Part shown: positions 56,317 through 64,000 of the stretch, piece after piece
How positions within the stretch are numbered: the first letter of the stretch is position 1
How the letters are laid out: the number at the start of each line of letters is the position of its first letter
NCBI GenBank assembly: GCA_922989275.2
Contig: OV277864.1
Location: 70,994,158 to 71,058,157 of the forward strand
Direction: 5' to 3'
Origin: Gari tellinella
Taxonomy: Eukaryota > Mollusca > Bivalvia > Cardiida > Psammobiidae
Length of the DNA: 64,000 nucleotides
Position numbers and translations under genes: made by a program
Notes under the pieces: generated by a model
What the model saw: only the letters and a program-made list of their open reading frames with translations
The model's database searches: none
What the model was told of the DNA's origin: nothing

Positions 56317-56533
56317 TTAACCCCTTCACTGCCATGACGTCATCAGTTTTAAACAATTATCTGATTTCATTTCTGAAATTTAAATTTGAGGTATTTAGAC
56401 TTAAGAAGTATTGATATGAGTGCCAAACAGTTAGGATCATGATCAGACGCCGCGTTTCGCGGCGTCTGATCAGGATCCAAACTGTTTGCAAATAGCTATC
56501 GCACTCGTGGTATGTAAGGCAGTGATGGGGTAA
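56317..56533. mobile_element. Family B MITE present only in copy 2
   Basis: TTAACCCCTTCACTGCCATG left, AAGGCAGTGATGGGGTAA right (TTAA mutated to GTAA), perfect hairpin at 56424-56489. Copy 1 lacks it around 20310-20340. Confidence 0.8.
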
Positions 56534-57018
56534 ACGTATACGTTTCTGCAGACAGATAAAATGATTGTGAGAGAAATAATCTGAAAATGAGAATTTATAT
56601 CTAGGTTATCAAGGTCCAAGGTTACCAGCTTGTTTTATTTCCGCTAGGTTATGATAAGTTTTTAATTAAACAGTTTCTTATCTGAAGAACTAGGGTAATG
56701 GACAAATTGTTATTTGCATGAAATGATATTTTCACTTCTCATTTTTTAGATATGGCGAGTTTGTTTTTGATTAACCTACCAAACTTTTAGCGACGCCTAA
56801 ACGCATCATTCTCAAACAGTGTACATGTGAACATTACACTTGTCCGTTGCCAAACGGAACACTCTGATCGGCGTTTGCATACGGCATCGCGACATATGAA
56901 TGGTCATATAGCGCCGATGCCTTTACGTAATAAAGTACACCCCATAATTATTAGAACACGAATTTGATTTAACCAATTACTCGGTAACCTGTTGTCTAGT
57001 TTTGAAGACAAATACTCC

Positions 57019-57316
57019 TTAAAGACATTTCCTCAGTTCTTTGATTGACTACCCCCATCGTTCTCGATAGGCGTGCAAGTAACTGTCAAAGCGTGCTTCA
57101 TAATCTTTACCAATCTCAGTTTACCTGGTAAGGCCCATACAAACTCATACTCTAGAGGTTTTTCAATGGTTATTTCTAGCCAAACTATCAAGAATAAAAG
57201 TCGGGCCTCACATGAGACGCTTCTATGCTATTGGCATGTGCACAAGACCCATACATATTGCTTGGGAAATGCCTGGATAGATGATATCACCGATAGTAGG
57301 TCAGGAAATGTCTTAA
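57019..57316. mobile_element. Family J element (TTAA), nested in a family A element
   Basis: 298 bp. Ends TTAAAGACATTTCCTCAG and CAGGAAATGTCTTAA. Right flank AGCAGGTTGAAAGT is family A hairpin arm, whose consensus has TTAA at this place. Copy 1 (20732-20932) has the same A element without J. Confidence 0.75.
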
Positions 57317-57579
57317 AGCAGGTTGAAAGTTACTACATGTACCTATTAAGATATGAAAATATTGTTTATTGTATATATTCATGACTAGATAGCTTGAATC
57401 TGATTTTGTCAGCGGAGGAATTAATTAGAGGCATGAAAAGGTGTATTTATGGGGATAATGGATTAATCTGAGTCCATATGAACTTTCAGGAGTCAGTAAA
57501 TTGATATAGCTTAATATCTGGCAAATACAGATGTGAAAAATGCTAAAAAGTACAATCGAAGACGCATGCAAGTGACTGT

Positions 57580-59283
57580 TAAATAAATAGAGGATATTGA
57601 ATGAGTGTGTTTTCAGTCGTGAATTTATTGAACGAGTTGGATAAAATAATATGTTGCGAGCCTTGGCGAACAACATATCATTTTATCCAACGAGTTCAAT
57701 AAATTCAAGACTGAAAACACGAATTTGATATCCTATTTATCTCATAAACACCAAATGACACGAAAATCCGAACGGTCTTACTTTTAAGTTTGCCCTCGGC
57801 TCTTATGAAAACGATTCGTCATAGGTGTTATTCGGTTTTATTCATCCGTCGATAAAAACACATATCAAACTAAAATAAAGAAAATCAACATCATTGTGTT
57901 GTGAAAACACTTTTCCGATACCATACTCAAATTTTAAATTAACGTTTAATTTAAAATTGTTCTAATTGACTAAAAATGATCATTTGACATTTAGAATTAT
58001 TATTATTATTATTATTATTATTATACCAGATTTATATAGCGCTCTTTTCACACAGGGATTGTGCGTTCAAAAGCGCTTTACATGAAATAACACATATGTA
58101 CCTATAAATCGAGAAAAGACAAAATAACTACAATTAGATCTGAAATAAAACATGAATAAACATATAAAAGACAGTCCCCCAAAACGGCGATCACATTACC
58201 CCCATCAATCAGCAATGAACCGACCGGCTAAGTATTGCCGACTGATATAAATAATGGTAGAGCGCCCAATGCAGGCCATCGACAAAACACAAATAACTAT
58301 AATTAGATCTAAAATAAATAAGAATAAAACATACAAAAGACAGTCCCCAAAACGTTGATCACACTACCCCCATCAATCAGCAATGAACCAACCGGCTAAA
58401 GATTGCCGACCAGTAGAAATAATAGCAGAGCGCCCAATGCAGGCCATCTAATGTAACATAACTAGGAAAAATAGCATGCAACCATAACTAAAAACTCTAT
58501 AGAAGATCAATGCCATGATTAAAAATGGTGAAAGCTGTCCAAGAATTATACCACAGACCCCGCCAGCTGGTTTCAAAAGAGATCAGAGCCATATCCCTAA
58601 ATCAAAGATCCACCAGACAGGCACTGGTCAACGGTACAACCCCAGAACTAAAAATTAGACCCATAACATATACAGAATGAACACAGCCTTAGGGTAGCAG
58701 TCATCTACCCTCTCCACCCAACACCCGCGGGACCTACATGTTCCATGGCTGAAATTACACCCTTACTTTATAAAACATCAAGATACGAAGCTGTCCCTGA
58801 ATTATACCGCAAACCCCAAGCCAGTCGGTTTCAAAGAGATCAGGGGCAATCCCTACCATCAAGATCCACCGAACAGGCATGGGCAAACCGTACAATTCCA
58901 GAACTCCCATTTAGACCCACAATATCTACAGCAAGAACATAGCCCGGAGGTAGCAGTCATCCATTTCCTAATGTGTTTCGTTTTCAAAAGTACGTCATTA
59001 TAGCAACATGGCGTCATTATCATTGTAACGTCTAAATTTGAAAAACAGTCTGAGTCACTGTTAATACTAGATCTCTGCGTAGCCTGATTTGCAGCCTGAA
59101 TTTGCGGAACTGCTCGAGATAATGTTTTAGGACACTTGGAAATGTTTCAATACCTAGTGGTGATCTAAGTTTGTCTAGATCCTATTAACTGATTTGCAGT
59201 CGGCGTAGTAGTACAGTATTTTGGTGATTCGAAAATTAGTATAAAATATATGCCCAGCGGACCTCTATATTTTGCACGCTTAT
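57580..59283. repeat. 1.7 kb block absent from copy 1
   Basis: Copy 1 passes at about 21050-21076 from GAAGACGCATGCAA to TAAAGATCAATATTAAAA. Here 1.7 kb intervenes: a K foldback, an (ATT)n tract at 58003-58023 followed by TTTATATAGCGCTCTTTTCA and AAAGCGCTTTACATG (a motif widely scattered in invertebrate genomes), and two tandem duplications (58140-58450, unit about 170 bp; 58509-58970, unit about 270 bp). The 65-residue ORF at 58745-58942 lies in the second and is not taken as a gene. Confidence 0.7.
57582..57741. mobile_element. Family K foldback
   Basis: Arms GTGTTTTCAGTCGTGAATTT and AAATTCAAGACTGAAAACAC, then GTTGGATAAAAT..ATTTTATCCAAC, around GCGAGCCTTGGCGAAC. Confidence 0.8.
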
Positions 59284-59484
59284 GTGATAAAGATCAATAT
59301 TAAAACAAAGCTCCAATACTATCTGCTATAACTATGTTTTGCACTAAGCCCTAGAAATAGCCACTTACAGTGCTAAATACTTTATTCTTCCTTGTTTAAA
59401 CGAAATTAAACGCAAACGCACTGCAATTAGATGGATGAAATTACAATTTTTTTTAAGCCACTGACTAATTATTTTTACAATTAA

Positions 59485-59545
59485 TGGCAAACAGTATGGA
59501 GCCTGATGATTCCAGCGTCTGCTCTGGCTTATAATGTTTGTTACC
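59485..59545. repeat. Uninterrupted B-type palindrome (empty site for an E element)
   Basis: CAAACAGTATGGAGCCTGAT through TCTGGCTTATAATGTTTG. It is the counterpart of 21300-21590 without the E insertion. Confidence 0.75.
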
Positions 59546-59617
59546 GAAATACATGTAATTGTTGAAAGGTTAAACGCGTTCATCCGGAAACAATAATGTC
59601 TTCTCCACTGTAACATA

Positions 59618-59830
59618 AGTCTGATCTGGATCCAAACTGTTTGAAAAAATCAGTAAAGTCGTGATCAGGGGCAAAGGGTTCACCCTCTCATTACTTTAGG
59701 CGACTTGGCCAACTTTGCAAACAGTTTGGATCCAGAACAGACGCCGCTTTGACATTCGTAACCATGAAGATTTCACTTTATATTCTCTAACTATAACCTA
59801 GAGCGTCTGATCTGAATCTAAACTGTTTGA
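59618..59830. repeat. B palindrome pair with inverted spacer
   Basis: Right arm GTCTGATCTGGATCCAAACT, a spacer (59644-59718) that is the reverse complement of 21928-22003, then left arm GCAAACAGTTTGGATCCAGA and a second palindrome whose loop holds 60 bases of unrelated sequence. Confidence 0.85.
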
Positions 59831-60262
59831 CACTTGTCTTTAGATTTCTTTATCTAAAAACATGTATAAATCTAAATATGACTAATTTTGCAGACGACAC
59901 TTTCAATGTAGACGATTTCGCCACAGGATAAAGGATAAAACCAGACTGTTATGTATACTAGGACTGTTAACGCTACTGTCTGCCCAGTGCTGGTCTGGTG
60001 GATGCTCAGTGGTCAATGGAATTTCCCAAGAGAGGGATAAAGATTTCCAGAAAACCATCAGGAATCGTCTGCAGCTGAACCAATATTTAGGAAGGGGTCA
60101 AATAGATTTACCATGGATGGGTGATAACATATCAACCGCTTTATTTAATATTGAATTCGTGACCATAAATCTTACAACTATTAACAAGGGTATTACGTCT
60201 TAGATATAACAATGGAGCCTGAATGGATTACGATTTGATTCATGCTAAAGCTCACACCAAAG

Positions 60263-60492
60263 AGTTCCGTGGTCCATTGGTCTAAGCGGTTTCACCTATT
60301 TTGCCTTCTGTCCGCCAATGCCGGGCCCCGGGTTCGAATCCCACCAGAGACCAATATTTTTTTTTATTGAAATACATTTTTTTTAAACAGAATTTCTTAT
60401 CCTAATCTAATTCTTTACCATTTATATAAGCGTTTGACACATATTTACAAATTACTATTTTTAATGCACCATCTGGTTGCGAGTCGCTTTAA
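60263..60492 (+). mobile_element. Family M fragment beginning at the tRNA-like head (type b)
   Basis: Starts GAGTTCCGTGGTCCATTGG and ends GGTTGCGAGTCGCTTTAA. It contains the B box GGGTTCGAATCCC, the T-rich tract and the common tail, but none of the left half of M elements. It abuts exactly the end of the copy 2 duplication. Confidence 0.8.
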
Positions 60493-60499
60493 ACTACAG

Positions 60500-61214
60500 T
60501 ACTCTAAGCTTAGCTATTCTGCACTCAGCATCATCCAATCAGCAATTGGCACACTCATATTGTCATAATTTCTCAGTTTTCCAAGATATGTTACATTTAC
60601 ATCAACGGTCCCAGGTGAGCGATTAAGGGCCGTATACGGCTCTTGTTTCACGAAGTACTTGTATAAGTACTTTGTGACTTTTTGCACTAAGGCCATTTGG
60701 GAAATGGGTGTCAAATTGGGACTTTTTTCAATTTTTGTCCCAATCAAAGTACAAGCTTCAGTAATATATATTTCAAATGAAACAAACAGCTGAGCTACAT
60801 GGTATCTATTTAGACCTACATTTTCAACCAATCATATTTGATCAGAAAATTAGGTTTAAGAGCACCTGTTGCAAACTGAATTGTCTGATTTGATAGTAGC
60901 CAGTAATATATATTTCAATTGAAAACAAACATGTTTTTTATTCATTATTTATTTAATATCTGTCTTAAGTCTGTGGAAGTTTTTTTTTTCAAATAAAGAA
61001 ACTTAATCAAGACAAAACAGTCACCAGATTTAAAAATATAAATCTCTGAATACCAACAACATGATTTTATCTTTACTTATGTTTTTGGGATTCTAGTATT
61101 AAATCTTTTTTATATTCTACCAGATGAAGGCCAATACTAAGATAATTCAAAACATGAAAATAAATTGATAGGTAAGTGTTGAAACTTTCGAGTCATTATA
61201 GAAAACGGAGTTAT
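60500..61214. other. Gene-free stretch with a HINE tail fragment
   Basis: A HINE tail (CAGGTGAGCGATTAAGGGCC, then GTATACGGCTCTTG) lies at 60611-60650. The 105-residue minus-strand ORF at 60514-60831 runs through it and has no recognised domain. Confidence 0.5.
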
Positions 61215-61790
61215 TTCCCTTTACAAAATTTCAAAATAGTACCAAATTGGTGATACATGTATTTAGAACTTCATATCTTTTCAAAATTGGTGCCTGTTTT
61301 TTCTTAATTAAATTACTTCTAGAGAAAATATTACCATAGACATGAACTGACATGAAATAAATAATGCGAAACTAAATTATCAATGTTTGTTTTCATTTGA
61401 AAAAGATTTTGCTGAAGCATGTTCTTTGAATAGGACAAAATAAGAAAAATGAAATCCTAATGTGACGTACATTTTAAAAATGATCGTAGAGCCAAACATG
61501 TACAGCAACATACGATTTTTTTCTATTTTTCATTAATTGTAAAAGGTTCTTCAAAACAAAACCCATGATATAATTTTTAAAAAATACTTCATGAGCATAA
61601 TAAATTCATAACCCTTTGCATGCTAAGTAATATTGCACCATTGTCGAGTATCAAACAGTTATGCTCCTTGAACAGACAGCGCGTGCTTTAAGATCCATCA
61701 GATCTTGGTCTACACTGTTTGCATATGACACATGTACTATTTGTACACAAAATGTTTGTAAGTGATGAGTTAACTAGTAGCTCAATAGTA
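61215..61790 (+). repeat. Paralogue of 50658-53000 lacking HINE 2 and the C element
   Basis: CAAAATAGTACCAAATTGGT, CATAGACATGAACTGACATG, CTAATGTGACGTACATTTTA, TGACACATGTACTATTTGTA and GTTAACTAGTAGCTCAATA correspond in order. It gives clean empty sites for two insertions. Confidence 0.85.
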
Positions 61791-61804
61791 ATAGTAATGA
61801 AGAC

Positions 61805-61990
61805 AGATGGCCACTTAAGGCAGGTATAAAGTAAAGCTGATTGCGCCTTAAGGCACACTCTGCTTGAAGTTTAGCCTGCTACAAGCTACCACCTGCTAGA
61901 ATATAGCATATTTCATCATATATATGTTCATGACTGTATAAATTTGAAATATTTTCTTCAGTGGAGAAATAAATTAAATGCGCATAAAGG
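61805..61990 (-). mobile_element. Family A element, decayed
   Basis: CCACTTAAGGCAGGTATAAA, GCGCCTTAAGGCACACTCTG and TTTAGCCTGCTACAAGC form the hairpin. TATATGTTCATGACTG and CTTCAGTGGAGAAATAAATT follow in reverse family A order. Confidence 0.7.
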
Positions 61991-62544
61991 CACTTCTATA
62001 AGGGAAAGGGTCATCCTTGAAGCTTTTAATGAAAAAAAAATCCAGTTTCTGAATAAGTCTATCTTTAAATATTTAGGATGAGTTTTAATACTATCTTGCG
62101 TATTAATAAACAGTGCAGATACTGATCAGAGTCTACATTGTTTGTACAGATATGTGTAGTCTTCATATGTACTTCATTTGTAAATGACGAGTATTAGGGT
62201 TGATTGTGAACAAGATGAAGGTAAAACAGAAAATTCATATATGAAGCTTCTGCTTTACGTCCATCCATTTTCACAGCTTCACTACCTTACCCCAATTACA
62301 ATTGTTATTTGCAAACAGTTTGGACCCTGTTTGGTTCTTGTAAGAGACGTCTTATCAGGATCTAACCATTTGACTCTCATTACGATTTTAGTTAAGTAAA
62401 AGAATACATGAAATCTAAAATGATTTTAGATAATTGATTAACCATTTCACTCTTATTACGATTTTTCTTTAGTACAATAACATAAAATATGAATAAAGTT
62501 TAAGAAATCGAAGCAGACAATAATTGATTAACGTACGTACCCTT

Positions 62545-64000
62545 TCATTATCAAATTATTTGGGAGATTTTTATCCCTTCATCGTTTTATTGTCATCTGC
62601 TTCATTATTACGTTTCAAAGTTAGATTAAAGGTTGTATGACTTAATAAATATCGATAAGAGTGTCAAACAGTTTGGGTCCTCATCAGAACTCAAATTGTT
62701 TGCAAATGCGGTTTATGGCGACAATGAGATTGAAAGAGTTCAACGTGAAAGAATAAAATATACATTGTACTCTTTGTGCGTTCTGTTTCTTTGGTATATG
62801 ATGTAACAATCTTATTTTCTAGACCATAGCCTTTAGTAGTACTACAGTGGAGAAACACGTTTATACTGAAACAATTACAATCTTGCGGCTGATCAGGCTC
62901 AATTTATTCGTCTCTCATATTAAAACTAGTCGTTAACTTTTTCAAGGAATTTTACTTTTCTACATTTTATTGCATTGCGTTTGAGTTTCGCCTGCGTTTA
63001 TACAGGGGAAAATAACGTTTTCTTCACAGTTTACCGAGACGGATTCTGATTTGATTTCCACTGTCACAAATGACACGTTGGAAAGGTTTGCTGATACTGT
63101 GATGAATCTAATTGTCAATTCTGGTACGTGAAATGATAATCGGATTCAGACTGGTCAAGGAAATTGAATTGTAAGATCAAAAAGCAATTCACTTAAGTGA
63201 CAGTGTCTGTACTTGAGGAGTATCAGTCTACAATCTTTAATGAATTAAGTCATTTTGCTTGAATTATGCATGTGTTGTAGCAGTCAATCACATATTGGTA
63301 TGTCTACGATATAATCCTAAGAGAGACGAGTTTCAACCCCTTTACTGTCTTACCCTGAGTACAATAGTTATTTACAAACTGACCAGGGTCCAAACTGTTT
63401 GACACTCATTTTAATATTTCTTAAGAAAAATACATGTAATTCAAATTTGAGAAATAAGAGTAGGTGGTAATCTTTTAAAATTGATGACGTCATGGCAGTG
63501 AGGGGGTTATACCTATCCCGACAACGTCAATCACCATTGCACGGCCAAATAAGATCAATCGTGCTGAAGTAAATGACAATATAATAGAGTTCAAAGCCTA
63601 GAATGTGTCGTAAGACACACTTCGATATCTAAATGTGGCTTATGATGCATAATTGACGAAGTTATGGCAATGCTGCATCTTGCAGATCAACTGCGAACTG
63701 CTTGGCAATTTTACAAAGCATACCAACATATTGCGTTCATTTATCGTTTAGTTTTAGTTTGAAAATGTCGATTTCCTTACTACTTCTTCTACAACTACTA
63801 TTACTACTACTACTACTTCTATTGCTATTATATATCTACCTCTACTGCTAGTACCATTATCTCTACTACTACTTATACTACTATTACTTCTACCAACAAC
63901 TGCTACTACATTATCTCTACTACTACTCTACTACTACTACTACTTCAACAAAAACAACAACATTGCGAGATACCGGTCGCATATGGAATTCCATATACGA
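62545..64000 (+). repeat. Segmental duplication copy 3, cut by the window end
   Basis: Parallels 53885-54130 and 54480-55860: TCATCGTTTTATTGTCATCT, TTCTTTGGTATATGATGTAA, TTAAAACTAGTCGTTAAC, GGTTTGCTGATACTGTGATG, GATGACGTCATGGCAG, GAATGTGTCGTAAGACACAC. The B palindrome at 63375-63402 has lost its left arm. Confidence 0.85.
63773..63965. repeat. CTA microsatellite (copy 3)
   Basis: A (CTA)n/(TAC)n tract at the place corresponding to 18968-19625 and 55620-55860. It is the shortest of the three, followed by ACAACAACATTGCGAGATAC as in copy 1. Confidence 0.85.

Larger units (their letters stand above)
54650..60261 (+). repeat. Segmental duplication copy 2
   Basis: Collinear with 17690-22500 from TTAAAACTAGTCGTTA to the tail ending at CTCACACCAAA (60261). 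Insertions present here and absent in copy 1: the B element at 56317-56533, the J element at 57019-57316 and a 1.7 kb block at about 57580-59283. Copy 1 ends its similarity at the same point. Confidence 0.85.

Noticed and set aside
58745..58942. 65-residue ORF as a small gene
   Set aside because: It lies in a tandemly duplicated repeat whose other unit (58509-58700) does not keep the frame open.
60514..60831. 105-residue minus-strand ORF as an exon
   Set aside because: It crosses a HINE tail fragment (60611-60650) and shows no known domain or splice context that I can defend.

Overview
This is AT-rich eukaryotic DNA, almost certainly from a bivalve mollusc. The reasons are the repeat vocabulary (arrays of about 145 bp built around the phrase GACCTAGTTTTTGACC, AGCTCACCTG-headed elements, TTTATATAGCGC motifs), the lack of dense ORFs, and one intronless two-B-box plus beta-propeller gene of a type greatly expanded in bivalves. 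Genus or species cannot be read from the sequence. There is no bacterial, viral or organellar backbone.

Only one convincing host protein gene is present: a RING-less TRIM-like protein of 599 residues at 45858-47657 (+). All other coding traces belong to mobile elements: two internally deleted Tc1/mariner relatives (5871-7014 and 39615-40773) and a young LTR retrotransposon without polymerase (40990-44649) whose minus strand carries a broken FPPR-repeat ORF.

The rest is a mosaic of short palindromic DNA transposons. I name the families used below. A: TTAA-ended, about 250 bp, central AAAGCAG hairpin. B: TTAA-ended, about 245 bp, central CAAACAGTTTGG...GACGCC hairpin. C: TA-flanked CAGTGCTCCCTCTCTACAAC. 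D: TA-flanked CAGTCGAACTTCGATA. E: GGGGCCCGTTTCATAAAAC. H: a GTGACATATA repeat. I: TA-flanked CAGTGGAGAA. J and M: further TTAA-ended elements, M carrying a tRNA-like head. K: foldbacks with a CGAGCCTTGGCGAG centre. HINE: Helentron-like elements with tandem cores.

Layout: 1-5 kb is a 3.7 kb TIR element inserted in a family H repeat with a TTATA target duplication. 5.8-17 kb holds mariner, B, C, D, E, I and K elements. 17.7-22.5 kb is copy 1 of a segmental duplication. 24-28 kb is decayed repeats plus G/C runs and the first M element. 29.2-36 kb is a nested stack several levels deep, including a 1.94 kb element with terminal arrays of GGACAATTCCCCAC. 37-41 kb has a second array type, a HINE and the second mariner. 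41-44.6 kb is the LTR element, inside an A element. 45-48.8 kb is the TRIM-like gene bracketed by A, B and E copies. 50.4-64 kb is a large repeated region (copies 2 and 3 of the duplication) that provides filled and empty sites for many insertions.

The most notable observations are: one palindromic core shared by three MITE families with unrelated termini; hairpin arms that stay self-complementary while diverging between copies; a spacer between two such palindromes inverted between duplicated copies; and one TTAA element body found with two different tRNA-like heads.
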